From the NCBI RefSeq assembly GCF_012958305.1, contig NZ_JABBYO010000001.1, forward strand, positions 1 to 64,000: a DNA stretch of 64,000 nucleotides. The letters are read 5' to 3'. Each line of letters starts with the position of its first letter. Within the stretch, counting starts at the first letter, position 1. A model generated the notes under the pieces. That model saw only the letters and a list, made by a program, of their open reading frames with translations, was not told the DNA's origin and made no database searches. The stretch is from Tautonia rosea (lineage in GTDB: Bacteria; Planctomycetota; Planctomycetia; Isosphaerales; Isosphaeraceae). Shown here piece by piece: positions 8,151-17,188 of this stretch. Made by a program: the position numbers and the translations under genes.

Positions 8151-9467
8151 TCACCGCGCTGCGATCGCCGTTGAGCGGATCGGCTCGGTCCGATGCCCCT
8201 GAGCCTTCTGAAACGCGCGTTGCCGTTCCAGTCGCGTTTGGTCGTAGAGCGATCGGTAGAAGACCTCCTCGGTCTCCGTGAATTCGAGGCCGCGCCGTCC
8301 CTTGACGATCCGGGCCGTCTCGAACATCTGCTCCAGTTCGAAACCCTTCGCCACCTTGCCCCAGAGCACGCTCGAAAAGCTCGGCACATGTTTTGGCAAG
8401 AGCCAGCCGGCCGGCAAGACGTTGCACATCACGCCGATTGAGGTCCCCGTGTTGAGCATGCTGCCTAGCCCCGTCCGCGTGTGGTCGCCGATGAAGCAAC
8501 CAACCTTCGCCTGGCCAGTCGGCACCGGATCGCCTTGCAAGGGCACCTCAACTTCGCCGTAATCGTTTCGCAGGTCGCTGTTCGAGGTGATCGCCCCCAG
8601 ATTGACCCACTCGCCCACGTACGAGTGCCCCAGGAACCCCTCGTGATACTTGTTCGAGTATCCCTGGATGATCGACGCTTCCACCTCGCCGCCAATCCGG
8701 CAGACGGGCCCGATCGTCACCGCCCCTCGCACATTCGCCCGGAACAACTGCGTCCCCGCGCCGATGACGCACGGCCCCTCGATCCTCGTGAACGGCTGCA
8801 CCCAGACGCCCTTCCCCACGATGATCGGCCCGTTCGTCGTGTCGAAGACCGTGTATGGATCAATCCGCGCCGACTCGTGAATTCGCAACTGATCCGAACG
8901 ACCGACCAGGGCCATCGACTGCAAGTGGCGGTTCGTCACCGAATCGCCGCCGATCGCCTCGAAATCCTCCCGAATCGCCTGCTCGTTCAGCGCCACCAGA
9001 TCCCAGGGCCGATCGATCCAATGGCCGCCGATCTCCTCGCCATCGACCTTCGCCAGCAGGTCGTCAAACCATTCGTCGATCCGATGGCTCGTCAACGCAA
9101 CAGCCCGCTCCGGCCCCACCACCGCACAGGCGGGCCGACCGTTGCACAGGCCCAGCCAGGGGGCCGCCGTCGTCGAGGGCTCAAAATCCTTCGGCGGCAC
9201 CCAGCGGCCATTGGCCACCACCACCGGCCCCTGGGCGAGCCAGTCGGCGTCATTGAGCACGGTATGAGGATCGCGCTCCCGTGCAATCGGCTCCAGCACC
9301 GATCGCACGATCGCCGACCTCCGCGCCGGTCCCGGACCGATTCCGAAGGCCCGAGCAATCCGATCCCCCAGCGTCACCGCTCCCAAACGCAGGTCATACA
9401 CCGGCCGGGTCAGCGTCAACGGCTCCAGGCCGGCCACGGCTAGGTCTTCGACGAAGCAGAGACGCAT
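8151..9467 (-). CDS. GlmU-like putative sugar nucleotidyltransferase with left-handed beta-helix domain
   Basis: A 438-residue protein. The N-terminal half begins MRLCFVEDLAVAGLEPLTLTRPVYDLRLG, typical of the alternative bacterial GlmU family found in Bacteroidetes and Planctomycetes. The C-terminal half (about 225-400) has hexapeptide repeats of a left-handed beta helix (IIVGKGVWVQPFTRIEGPCV, KVGCFIGDHTRTGLGSMLNTGT). The family is thought to make UDP-GlcNAc or a related nucleotide sugar, with nucleotidyl transfer at the N-terminus and acyl transfer at the helix. The start at 9467 is supported by AAGGAG eight bases upstream; a longer frame to 9599 adds an unlikely leader. It is the first of three minus-strand genes leading to the SMR and EamA exporters. 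Confidence 0.85.
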   Translation of the reverse strand: MRLCFVEDLAVAGLEPLTLTRPVYDLRLGAVTLGDRIARAFGIGPGPARRSAIVRSVLEPIARERDPHTVLNDADWLAQGPVVVANGRWVPPKDFEPSTTAAPWLGLCNGRPACAVVGPERAVALTSHRIDEWFDDLLAKVDGEEIGGHWIDRPWDLVALNEQAIREDFEAIGGDSVTNRHLQSMALVGRSDQLRIHESARIDPYTVFDTTNGPIIVGKGVWVQPFTRIEGPCVIGAGTQLFRANVRGAVTIGPVCRIGGEVEASIIQGYSNKYHEGFLGHSYVGEWVNLGAITSNSDLRNDYGEVEVPLQGDPVPTGQAKVGCFIGDHTRTGLGSMLNTGTSIGVMCNVLPAGWLLPKHVPSFSSVLWGKVAKGFELEQMFETARIVKGRRGLEFTETEEVFYRSLYDQTRLERQRAFQKAQGHRTEPIRSTAIAAR

Positions 9468-9735
9468 CGGAGGCTCCTTCCAAGATGCTGGGTGATGCTG
9501 AGCCCTCGGAGTGTGAACTCGTCGCGTTCGATCGTCTGAGTCTCGCTCCGATGTCTGAGGACCGACCCACGTCTTGCCGGTCTGGCGGCTCGAACCCACA
9601 CGCCCTCACCAGTCCGTCCTTGAAAAAGAATCGTGAGGGACCAGGCGTCGCTGCGCGGATTATAGCGGCCCCTCACCCCCCGACTACCCCGATTTCCGCG
9701 CAATTGCCTCGGCTCCTCCGTTGCTCGGTCCGAGT

Positions 9736-10224
9736 TCAACGGACTCGATGAAACTGCACCTCATCCTGGTCCAGGTCGAGCATCGCCACCGTCCACTCTC
9801 TGGCCCGGTGCAAGGCTCCCGGATTGATCTGGCGAATGGCGCCGTCGCGCTCGTTGAGCCATTGATGCGTATGTCCAAACAGAAGGTAATCGGGATTGGC
9901 CTTGAGCAAGCGTCGAAATTCGCTCGTCAGGTGGCCGTGCGTGACCCCGATCCGACGGCCTGCCAGCGTGATCTCCGCCGCCCAGCCGAGCATCGTTCCC
10001 CCGGTCGCGATCACCGCCCGCTCGATCCCTTCAAGATCGAAGTCGTTATTTCCCAGCACATAATGGCAAGGGATCCCTCCCTCGGCGACCGTGTGAACGA
10101 TCGCCGGCTCGGTCAGATCGCCGCAGTGGATCAAGGCCTCCGCCCCCTCGGCCGCCAGCAAGGCCACCGCCGCGGCTGTCCTCCCGATTTGATCGTGAGA
10201 GTCGGACAGGATTCCGATTCGCAT
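9736..10224 (-). CDS. YfcE/MJ0936-type metallophosphoesterase
   Basis: About 162 residues, the usual size for this phosphodiesterase family. Metal-binding motifs are all present in order: GILSDSHD (first Asp and His), HCGDLT, LGNNDFD (the GNCD-type motif), THGHL and FGHTHQW. Such enzymes bind two divalent metals and cleave phosphodiesters; the cellular substrate is not known here. The start is uncertain: ATG at 10224 (MRIGILSDSHD) is preferred, while a TTG at 10239 would add five residues; neither has a strong ribosome binding site. It is a stand-alone gene on the minus strand with 268 bp before the GlmU-like gene. Confidence 0.85.
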   Translation of the reverse strand: MRIGILSDSHDQIGRTAAAVALLAAEGAEALIHCGDLTEPAIVHTVAEGGIPCHYVLGNNDFDLEGIERAVIATGGTMLGWAAEITLAGRRIGVTHGHLTSEFRRLLKANPDYLLFGHTHQWLNERDGAIRQINPGALHRAREWTVAMLDLDQDEVQFHRVR

Positions 10225-10540
10225 GGCATTCAGACTCAACCCGACACGGATTCCCTTGGCGACGTCACCAACGGATCGTAGAATACCCGCGGACTCTCAG
10301 GCTGTCGGCCCCGAATCCCCTTGGTCTCGTTTCCCTTCTCCTCGTTCGAGGGCTGGGCTTGCTGGTGTCCGACGACGCCCCTTGGTGGGGCGGCGCTCGA
10401 TCGGCCGACCGGAAACGGCCGATCGCGGAGGATCGGGCCATGTCTCGCAGGTAACTCGACCGACGGACTCCCGCACGGCCGACGCCTCATGCTGCGCCGA
10501 TCGTCCCTGGCTCTACCCGCTCTGAGCGGGGAGGTGTCCC
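10225..10540. other. Intergenic region between divergent genes
   Basis: About 316 bp between the metallophosphoesterase (minus) and a small plus-strand ORF. Short frames exist on both strands, but none has a ribosome binding site or recognisable product. I see no RNA gene. It presumably contains promoters for both flanking genes. Confidence 0.4.
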
Positions 10541-10768
10541 ATGTTCACGACCCCGAACAACCGAACCACCGAACGACCAAACGCGACCACCCTCGATCCC
10601 CAAATCGTCCGGGCACCCGAACCGGCTGTCGAGGCTCCCGACCGTGGCGAAGTCCTCGCCGAACCCCTCGAAGACGCCATTATTCGACATGCCGAAGCCC
10701 CCGACGCCGGCGACAGCCGCGCGGACCTGATCGATCAAGACTACACGCACGGACGCAGCATGACCTGA
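10541..10768 (+). CDS. Small hypothetical protein, acidic and proline-rich
   Basis: A 75-residue soluble protein with no recognisable domain. The case for it being real is the strong ribosome binding site GGGGAGG placed seven bases before the ATG, codons that mostly end in C or G as in proven neighbours, and a 15-bp hairpin 30 bp after the stop. The sequence is rich in Pro, Ala, Asp and Glu (PEPAVEAPDRGEVLAEPLED) and is probably disordered at the N-terminus, with a possible short helix around ADLIDQDY. Function is unknown. Overlapping frames on the same and opposite strands have poorer signals. Confidence 0.5.
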   Translation: MFTTPNNRTTERPNATTLDPQIVRAPEPAVEAPDRGEVLAEPLEDAIIRHAEAPDAGDSRADLIDQDYTHGRSMT

Positions 10769-10798
10769 TCCGGATCCGAGCCTTGCCCAAGCTGCTCT

Positions 10799-10844
10799 GT
10801 TCGCCGCCGGACCCTCTCCCGCCGTTGCCGGTCCGGCGGCGAAC
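10799..10844. terminator. 15-bp perfect hairpin between convergent genes
   Basis: Arms 10799-10813 and 10830-10844 pair perfectly over 15 bp (GTTCGCCGCCGGACC and its complement) with a 16-base loop. There is no T tract on either side. It lies between the small plus-strand ORF and the end of the minus-strand lipoprotein gene and probably serves both as a bidirectional transcript end. Confidence 0.6.
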
Positions 10845-10849
10845 ATTGC

Positions 10850-11641
10850 TCAATCGGGCGTAAACATCAAGCCCCCGCCCCCTTGCTGCTCGGCCGCGTC
10901 AAACTTCACAATTGACAGCACCAGCAAGGTAAACCGCGCCAGGCCTCCCACCCCCTCGGGCATCACCCAGACGTAGCAGTCTCCATGACGGCCAACGTAA
11001 CGGGCCGCTTTCGGCACATCCTTCTTCGCCCCGATGAAAAACCAGCCCCGGGGGACCTCTCCGGAGCGGCTCACCTCCACCGAGCTCAACAGCGCCCGGG
11101 TTTCCCGATCGGTGTCTCGAAAGGAATCCGCATCCTCCACATCCTCGACGCGGGACCCGAGTTTGCTCAGCTCGGCAATGAAGTTCGGCTCCGGCAGCGG
11201 CGGAAGCCCCAGTACGCGCCGATAAACCGTTTGCAATGCATAGAGCTGAATCGGATCACCCACCGCGTCCGTTCCCCATTGCAACGCCACCTGCCGAGAC
11301 CCCTGGGGGCCGTAGGTCTCGATCCCCAGCCCTCCCCCTTCGAACGTCGAAAATCCGCCCCCTTGCTGGCCAATGCCGATCCGGTCCTGAATCTGCACCG
11401 TTCCATCCCGAACGCGAACATGCCAGGGCAATGTAGTCGGCTCGTCGGCGAACATGGCGATGTTGTTGAGCACGATCTGATAGATGATCGTCTGAAAGCT
11501 ATTGGCCGTCAGCACAGTGCTCATGCTCAACTGTTGATGCGCGCAACCGCCAATCAGTACCACCAGCATCAGCCCCGCGATGGATCTTCGCCCCCGAAGC
11601 CGCAACCCGCTCCCCATCGCTTTCCCAAGCAGATCCGGCAT
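10850..11641 (-). CDS. Lipoprotein of unknown function, coupled to TolC-like gene
   Basis: A 263-residue protein with a lipoprotein signal: positive start, hydrophobic stretch LMLVVLIGGC, and Cys in the lipobox near residue 33, so it is probably membrane-anchored outside the cytoplasm. The mature part starts HQQLSMSTVLTANSFQTIIY and has no domain I recognise; the C-terminal third contains a hydrophobic strand LARFTLLVLSIVKFD. Its ATG overlaps the stop of the upstream TolC-like gene in a TGATG arrangement, which predicts translational coupling and suggests the two proteins work together at the envelope, for example as part of an efflux outer-membrane assembly. That functional link is inference. 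Confidence 0.7.
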   Translation of the reverse strand: MPDLLGKAMGSGLRLRGRRSIAGLMLVVLIGGCAHQQLSMSTVLTANSFQTIIYQIVLNNIAMFADEPTTLPWHVRVRDGTVQIQDRIGIGQQGGGFSTFEGGGLGIETYGPQGSRQVALQWGTDAVGDPIQLYALQTVYRRVLGLPPLPEPNFIAELSKLGSRVEDVEDADSFRDTDRETRALLSSVEVSRSGEVPRGWFFIGAKKDVPKAARYVGRHGDCYVWVMPEGVGGLARFTLLVLSIVKFDAAEQQGGGGLMFTPD

Positions 11642-13017
11642 CAGTTCGGGTCCCTCGACGGCCGTCCCCCGACCGGAACTCCCCCTCCCGAAGGGGCCTT
11701 GGGAAGCCCACCACTTGGCGGCCTGGGAGTCGTGGATTCAACGATGTCCTCGACCAGCAACATTCCCTGGATCGCGGTCTCGGCGTTTCGAAGTTCCTCG
11801 TATTCCAGGAACAATTTCTGAATCCCTTCGGCGTAGGCTCCCAGCGCCGACTGAACTCGAGAATAGCTCGCCTTCTCGTTCCGAAACTCCTCCCCGTAAA
11901 TCTCGAACGCCTCGAGCGACCGGGGCAGAATCTCCTCCTGATACCGCTTCACATTTGTATCGCTGGTCAGATACTGGTTGTATCGCCGAGCGAGACGTTG
12001 CTCGATCGACAATCGAACCCGAGTCAGGTTCTGACGAGCGTCGGCCAACGCATGATGCGCTCTGGCAATGTTCCCTTGATTGCGGTCCCAGAGGGGCATG
12101 TCGACGTAGACCCGAACGATCCCGGTCGTCTCGTCATTCGAGAGGTTGTGGTCTGCTCCCCCCCGGAGGATCAGGTCGGGAATCGGCTCGACCTCCTCGC
12201 GTCTCAGGTCTCGCTGCGTTCGCAAAACACGCAGCTCGGCAATCTTGATCTCCGGACTCCCTTCCAGCAGGTACTCCAGACTCTCCTCCCACGAAACCGG
12301 CGCCGACTGCCGCACCAGATCGCCCGCGAGCGGGACCGGCTCCATTCCCGGAACCCCGAGATAGGCTGCCAGTTCTCTCCACGAGTTTCGGTAACGATCC
12401 ACCAACTGCTCCCGGTCCAACCGCATCGTGGTGGCGTCGTTTTCCGCCAGCAACAGGTCAGCCTTCGAGGCGTGACCACTCTCGACCTTCGCCCGGGTCC
12501 ACGTCACCACCTCGTCCGCCATCCGGATCAGCCCTCTGCGGGCCTCCAGCAACCGCTGCTGCGCGAGAATCTGCCAGCAACGGAGTCGCACGCCGTTTCG
12601 CACCCGGTATTGCTGTTCCACCAGCCCCCAACGAGCAATCTCAAGATCAACCTCGTAACGAGACTGATTGATTCGCAGTTTCCCCCCGGTGACGATCGGC
12701 TGCTGGATGAACCCGCCCTGGGTCCCGACCGTCCCCCCTGCCCCGAGACTTTGCGAGTTCCAGCCGGCAATCGGGTTTGGATATCTTCCGGCCTGATCGA
12801 CGTTGCCCCGGGCCTGACCAATCCGCTCGGCCGCCTGCGCAAGGGTCGGATTCGACTGCAGCGCGATCTGTTCCAGCTCGGCCACCCTCAACACCTGCCG
12901 CTCACCCGGAGCCGCGGGGCCGGTCCTCACTTCCATCGGCCGAGCATCCGGCAAGGGCGGCAATTCGATCGGCGGGCCGACCTGCAGCACAACGAGGGAG
13001 AGCCAGAGGATTCTCAC
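11641..13017 (-). CDS. TolC-family outer membrane efflux protein
   Basis: About 458 residues with long amphipathic helices typical of outer-membrane factor proteins. The first OEP repeat begins LRVAELEQIALQSNPTLAQAAERIGQARGNVDQAGRYPNP in plain order, and the second repeat carries PDLILRGGADHNL and the characteristic LWDRNQGNIARAHHALADA. Such proteins form trimeric channels that export substrates from an RND or ABC pump; no pump gene is adjacent here. The start is uncertain: GTG at 13017 is chosen because GGTGGAG lies seven bases upstream and it gives a clean signal-like start (VRILWLSLVVL). The frame stays open to 13140. A lipoprotein gene overlaps its stop. Confidence 0.82.
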   Translation of the reverse strand: MRILWLSLVVLQVGPPIELPPLPDARPMEVRTGPAAPGERQVLRVAELEQIALQSNPTLAQAAERIGQARGNVDQAGRYPNPIAGWNSQSLGAGGTVGTQGGFIQQPIVTGGKLRINQSRYEVDLEIARWGLVEQQYRVRNGVRLRCWQILAQQRLLEARRGLIRMADEVVTWTRAKVESGHASKADLLLAENDATTMRLDREQLVDRYRNSWRELAAYLGVPGMEPVPLAGDLVRQSAPVSWEESLEYLLEGSPEIKIAELRVLRTQRDLRREEVEPIPDLILRGGADHNLSNDETTGIVRVYVDMPLWDRNQGNIARAHHALADARQNLTRVRLSIEQRLARRYNQYLTSDTNVKRYQEEILPRSLEAFEIYGEEFRNEKASYSRVQSALGAYAEGIQKLFLEYEELRNAETAIQGMLLVEDIVESTTPRPPSGGLPKAPSGGGVPVGGRPSRDPN

Positions 13018-13698
13018 ACGCACGCTCCACCCAGAGTCCACACATCCACCGAACTCGCCCGCTCGATTCGAGGTCGAGTGATGCGTTCGATGTTGTCGAT
13101 TCGTCAGGTTGTATCGACCAGGGTGTCGCGCGAGCCTCAACGAAACCGACCATCAACACGTCGAACTGTCACAACCTGCACATCCTCACCTGCATCACGG
13201 ACGCGTGGGCCGATCCTCCCATCGTTTCAGCATTTCCAGGGAAAAAGTGACTGCCGCCCCCCAATTTCTCGACACTTTCAATTGAAAGGACTCCTCCTGC
13301 AACCTCCTGCTCGATCTCTCTTGTGCTCGATTCGGATGATTCTTCAAGACCAGGAGTGGGCAGCCGCGGGGCACCGTCGCATCGCGAATGAGCAACCGGC
13401 AACGGCGCTCAAACACCAAAAAAAATCCACACCCCAACACTCCGACAATCCTGTCCAGGACTTGCTCGACGCAATGAATCGAAGCCATGACTTCGACGAA
13501 ACAACGCCATCAAGACCATGACGAGCCAAGGCGCTCGCCATGCCGAAACGAAGCCCTCAACTTCTCGAATCGACCCCGACTCCACGAACACAAAGCCTTG
13601 TCAACATAAGAAGTTCCGCAAAAACCTTCCCCCTGGTATGCGGCGCACCGGGGGGCGCACCTCACAGCGCACCGGGGGGCGCACCCGACGGAGTTTGA
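13018..13698. other. Long intergenic region with a palindrome and a short tandem repeat
   Basis: About 680 bp without a convincing gene. Overlapping frames exist, but their codon use is unlike neighbouring genes and no ribosome binding site fits. Inside are the perfect 14-bp palindrome CTTTCAATTGAAAG (13275-13288), which could be an operator or just an AT-rich stem ahead of the TolC-like gene, and a 12-bp-period repeat next to the end of the lactate permease gene. Confidence 0.5.
13643..13685. repeat. Four GCGCACC units spaced exactly 12 bp
   Basis: The 7-mer GCGCACC occurs at 13643, 13655, 13667 and 13679. Spacers are GGGGG, TCACA and GGGGG, so two larger 19-bp units (13643-13661 and 13667-13685) are identical. 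It ends 14 bp before the stop of the lactate permease gene on the other strand. Confidence 0.75.
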
Positions 13699-15495
13699 TC
13701 ATTCGGGCGCTGCGATGGTCGATTCGGCCGCCGGACTCGGGACGAACCCCGGGAAAACGTGGGCATAGAGCCAGACAATCCCTCCGACGATCAAGGCCAG
13801 GGCAAGACTGTGGATCAAGACCGCGCGCAGAATCGTTCCCTCGCGTCCCCCTTCGCCCGTTGCCGCAGCGGCGACCACGATCGACTGCGCGTCGACCATC
13901 TTGCCCATCACGCCTCCGGTCGTATTGGCCGAGGCCATCAGGATTGGGTCCAGTCCGAGCTTCTCCGCCGTGATCCGCTGCAGGTTGCCGAACAGGACGT
14001 TGCTTGCCGTGTCCGATCCGGTCAAGGCCACGCCCAGCCAGCCAAGCAAGGTGCCGAAGATCGGATAGAGCATCGGTCCGGTTCGGGTAAAGGCCAGGCC
14101 CAGCACCGCATCCATGCCCGCCAGCTTCGTCACGAATCCCAGGCCCAGCATGCAGAGGATCGCCACCGCCGCCCACCGCAAGCGATAAACGGACAGACCA
14201 AAGACCCGGACCAACCCCTTCGGACCCAGCCCCAGCAGGAGGCCGCTGGCGATCGCCGCGACGAGGATGGCCGTGCCGGTCGAGGCAATCGGTGCAACAT
14301 CGAGCGTGACCTTCTCGAAGTCGCTCGCCTCGGGCTCGACTCGGCCGGTCACCGCCTCTCCCTTGGCGATGCGAGAGACGAAGTCCTGCCCTTTTTCTGC
14401 CGCCTGTTCCAGGACCGGCCTCGGCCATCCCAGCGCCGGGGCTGCCTCGGTCATCGGCACACTGAGCCGGGGCATCGGCGGGTTCCAGGAGGTCGAGGCT
14501 TCCAGGGTTCGCTTGATTGCCGGTATCCCCCAGAGGATGACCATGATCGTCAGCAAGCCGAACGGCATCCAGGCTCGAGCGACCCGGGCCGGAGTCAGGT
14601 CTCCGATCGTATCGTATGCCGTCTCGACGGGTCCCTCGGCCGCTTCGGCCCGCTCCTCAGGAAAATGCCAGACCTCCTTCGGCTTCCAGATCCGCAAAAG
14701 GAGCATTCCCGCCGCCAGGCTCGCAATCGACGAGACGATATCGACCAGCTCATAACCGACGTAGTTCGACCAGACGAACTGGGCCGTCGCAAACGATCCT
14801 CCGATGACCACCAGCGCCGGCCAGACCGCCACCGTTTCCCGCCAGGAAACCATCATCCGGACCAGCCACCAGGGAACAATCACCGAGAGAAAGGGCAAGA
14901 TACGCCCGGCCATAGCGCTGAGCAGTTCCGGGTCGAGGCTTGTGACCTCTCCCAACGCCCGAATCGGTGTGCCGATCGCCCCCCAGGCCACGGGGGCGGT
15001 GTTGGCCACCAGGCAGAGGATGGCCGCCTGAAGTGGCCGGAACCCCAGGCCGACCAGAAACGCCGCCGAGATCGCCACCGGTGCTCCGAAGCCCGCGGCC
15101 CCCTCAATAAACGCCCCGAAGCTGAATGCTACCAGAATCGCTTGAATGCGACGATCGTCCGAGAGCCGAGCGATCGACGCCTTCATGACCTCGAACTGCC
15201 CCGTCTCAACCGTGATATTATAAAGAAAGACCGCCGCCGTGATCAGCCAAACAATCCTGAAGAACGCAAAGACCATTCCGACTCCGGCTCCGGCAACGAC
15301 CAGATCAGCAGGCATGCCGAACACACCGATCGCCATGGCCATCGCCGACAGCAGCCCCGCCAGCGCCGCTTGCCAGGCCGAGGCTCTCCCGGAACCAAGC
15401 AACCCCAGCAAGACCAGGACAGGAACCGAGGCCGCCAGGGTCGACAACGGCCAGGCGTCGAACGGATCGTAGACTTGTGTCCAGACATCGGCCAT
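13699..15495 (-). CDS. lctP: L-lactate permease (LctP family)
   Basis: A 598-residue polytopic membrane protein, slightly longer than the family norm of about 550. It starts WTQVYDPFDAWPLSTLAASVPVLVL and contains the hallmark FGAFIEGAAGFGAPVAISAAFLVGLG, LVANTAPVAWGAIGTP and, near the end, GSDTASNVLFGNLQ and ANTTGGVMGKMVDAQSI. About 12-14 membrane segments are expected. The family takes up L-lactate, D-lactate or glycolate with protons. A central hydrophilic insert (around residues 330-400) between helices explains the extra length. It is divergent from the hpf gene, with about 236 bp between them, and no lactate dehydrogenase gene is adjacent. The exact substrate among lactate and glycolate is not resolved. 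Confidence 0.9.
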   Translation of the reverse strand: MADVWTQVYDPFDAWPLSTLAASVPVLVLLGLLGSGRASAWQAALAGLLSAMAMAIGVFGMPADLVVAGAGVGMVFAFFRIVWLITAAVFLYNITVETGQFEVMKASIARLSDDRRIQAILVAFSFGAFIEGAAGFGAPVAISAAFLVGLGFRPLQAAILCLVANTAPVAWGAIGTPIRALGEVTSLDPELLSAMAGRILPFLSVIVPWWLVRMMVSWRETVAVWPALVVIGGSFATAQFVWSNYVGYELVDIVSSIASLAAGMLLLRIWKPKEVWHFPEERAEAAEGPVETAYDTIGDLTPARVARAWMPFGLLTIMVILWGIPAIKRTLEASTSWNPPMPRLSVPMTEAAPALGWPRPVLEQAAEKGQDFVSRIAKGEAVTGRVEPEASDFEKVTLDVAPIASTGTAILVAAIASGLLLGLGPKGLVRVFGLSVYRLRWAAVAILCMLGLGFVTKLAGMDAVLGLAFTRTGPMLYPIFGTLLGWLGVALTGSDTASNVLFGNLQRITAEKLGLDPILMASANTTGGVMGKMVDAQSIVVAAAATGEGGREGTILRAVLIHSLALALIVGGIVWLYAHVFPGFVPSPAAESTIAAPE

Positions 15496-15731
15496 CGGTA
15501 TCGGCCCCCTCCTCCCAGCAGGTCATCGCGGTTCGCAAAGGCTTCCGGAGCATACGAGATCGGTCCAGCCGGTCATAGCCCCGGCCGTCTTCTCTAGCCC
15601 TGCTCCCGATCAACCTGCGTGGACGACGCAGGACCCTTGACCCCGATGGTCTCCAGAAGTTAATCTCGATGCGCGCCCGACTGGTTCAGCAAACAACGAA
15701 AGACGGGCATCGTGCGGCAAGGAGTCTTCGG

Positions 15732-16112
15732 GTGCATATCGAAATTTCAACCCGTCATGGCCTGATTCTTGAACCTCATCAGCAGCAGTACGTACAACAA
15801 AAGGCCGAAAAGCTGCTTAAATATTTCAGCCGCCTCATGGAGATTGATGTCGTCATTGACCATCCCAAGAATGGATGGTCGATGGAGATGGTCGTTTCCG
15901 CCGAGCACAAGCACGATTTCGTCGCCCGGAGCGATGCGCCGGGGCTTGAGACGGTGACCGACCAGGTCGTCCACATGATTGAGCAGCAGATTCGCCGTTA
16001 CAAGGATAAGATTCAGGATCACAAAGACGAGATTCCCCACGGTGGAACCTCACGGTCGCGGCCGGACCTTCCCGAGCCGCCCGAATCGTCTGAGGCCCCC
16101 GAGGTCGACTGA
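15732..16112 (+). CDS. hpf: Ribosome hibernation-promoting factor (HPF/RaiA family)
   Basis: A 126-residue protein of the short HPF type: VHIEISTRHGLILEPHQQQYVQQKAEKLLKYF, then strands around IDVVIDHPKNGWSMEMVV and the helix LETVTDQVVHMIEQQIRRYKDKI, given in running order. It ends in a disordered acidic tail. The C-terminal dimerisation domain of long HPF is absent. These proteins bind the 30S subunit near the decoding centre and inactivate ribosomes during slow growth. The GTG start at 15732 is chosen because AAGGAG precedes it by seven bases; an ATG at 15669 would add a basic leader without support. A ptsN-like gene follows after 102 bp, echoing the hpf-ptsN order near rpoN in proteobacteria. 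Confidence 0.88.
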   Translation: MHIEISTRHGLILEPHQQQYVQQKAEKLLKYFSRLMEIDVVIDHPKNGWSMEMVVSAEHKHDFVARSDAPGLETVTDQVVHMIEQQIRRYKDKIQDHKDEIPHGGTSRSRPDLPEPPESSEAPEVD

Positions 16113-16214
16113 ACTGGAACCGGCCGCCCCGTCCGACCATCTTCGGGGTACCTCTGGGGCGATGAACTGCACAATCCCTCGGGGCCGGCTTTGCCTCGAT
16201 GGATGGAGAACCGC

Positions 16215-16685
16215 ATGAAACTTTCGGATTTCGTCGTTCGCGAGGCGGTCATTGTCGACCTCCAGGCTACGACCAAGGAAGAAGCGATCCGCGAGATCGT
16301 CTCCGGCCTTCGCGACGCGGGCCGCCTGACCGAGTCGGATCTGGAGAGCGTGACCCGGGCCATCCTCAATCGTGAGGAGCTGGGCTCGACCGGAATTGGT
16401 CAGGGAGTCGCGGTCCCTCACACCCGACACCCGATGGTCGATCGGCTTATCGGGACCGTCGCCCTCTCCAACAAAGGGGTCGAGTTTGCGGCCCTTGACG
16501 GTGAGCCGGTCGATATCCTGTTCCTGCTCGTATCACCCCCGAACCAGCCCGGCGATCACCTTCGGGCGCTCGAAAACATCTCCCGTCATCTGAAGGATGA
16601 GCAATTCGTCCGGTTCCTGCGCCAGGCGAGGACCCGGGAGCAAATCCTCGATGTGCTCGACGAGGCCGACCAGTCAAGCCCCTGA
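16215..16685 (+). CDS. ptsN: PTS EIIA component of the fructose/nitrogen (PtsN) type
   Basis: A 156-residue EIIA domain protein. The phosphorylated histidine is His69 in GVAVPHTRH, and the surrounding REELGSTGIGQG matches the PTS EIIA type-2 family. No EIIB or EIIC gene is in the neighbourhood, so a regulatory role as in PtsN is more likely than sugar uptake. ATG 16215 (MKLSDFVVREA) is preferred over an upstream ATG at 16191 because the family starts here and GGAG is seven bases upstream. It lies 102 bp after hpf and is followed by a T-rich hairpin before ptsH, giving two adjacent transcription units that together encode EIIA, HPr and EI. Confidence 0.9.
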   Translation: MKLSDFVVREAVIVDLQATTKEEAIREIVSGLRDAGRLTESDLESVTRAILNREELGSTGIGQGVAVPHTRHPMVDRLIGTVALSNKGVEFAALDGEPVDILFLLVSPPNQPGDHLRALENISRHLKDEQFVRFLRQARTREQILDVLDEADQSSP

Positions 16686-16703
16686 GCCTGCCTCGGCCCT
16701 TGT

Positions 16704-16726
16704 GGGCGGGACCTTCGCCCTTTTTT
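16704..16726 (+). terminator. Intrinsic terminator after ptsN
   Basis: GGGCG (16704-16708) pairs with CGCCC (16716-16720) around a seven-base loop, followed directly by TTTTTT at 16721-16726. The stem is short but GC-only, and it sits 18 bp after the ptsN stop. Confidence 0.6.
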
Positions 16727-16834
16727 CTGTAGCTTGCGGACGTCGAAGGGACGGTCGCTGTGATGCCCCCAGATCTTCGAGACCCCAGGCAGAAGGCTGC
16801 GGTTGATAGCAGCCTTCGCCGGACCGGATCGCTG

Positions 16835-17188
16835 ATGAGTCAGGACCTTCATCGAGTTCGTCGTCGGGTGGAAATCACCAACCCGTACGGCTTGCACCTC
16901 CGACCCGCCGAGAAATTTGTCGGCCTGGCCGGGAAGTTCCGCGCCGAGGTTCGGGTGCACTATGAAGGCCGTGATTGCAACGGCAAGAGCATCCTCGACC
17001 TGATGACCCTGGCCGCCGAATGCGGGTCCTGGCTCGAACTCGAAGCCCGAGGACCCGACGCTGAAGCGGCCATCACCGCCCTGGTCGAGCTGGTCTCAAC
17101 CCATTTCGGGGAGAAGACTGGCTGCGACGATCACCAGGCTCCGCCTCCCGAGGCCGATACCAGCCCGCCCGGAGGGCTGCACCCATGA
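16835..17188 (+). CDS. ptsH: Phosphocarrier protein HPr
   Basis: A 117-residue HPr. The active-site histidine is His21 in NPYGLHLRPAEKF, and a serine at the regulatory position is Ser52 in CNGKSILDLMTLA. The protein carries a C-terminal extension of about 20 residues rich in Pro and Asp beyond the usual 88. ATG 16835 is chosen because the HPr fold begins soon after it; the open frame reaches 16760. No HPr kinase gene is visible in this window, so Ser phosphorylation is only a possibility. The stop overlaps the ptsI start as ATGA, a strong sign of co-translation with enzyme I. Confidence 0.92.
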   Translation: MSQDLHRVRRRVEITNPYGLHLRPAEKFVGLAGKFRAEVRVHYEGRDCNGKSILDLMTLAAECGSWLELEARGPDAEAAITALVELVSTHFGEKTGCDDHQAPPPEADTSPPGGLHP

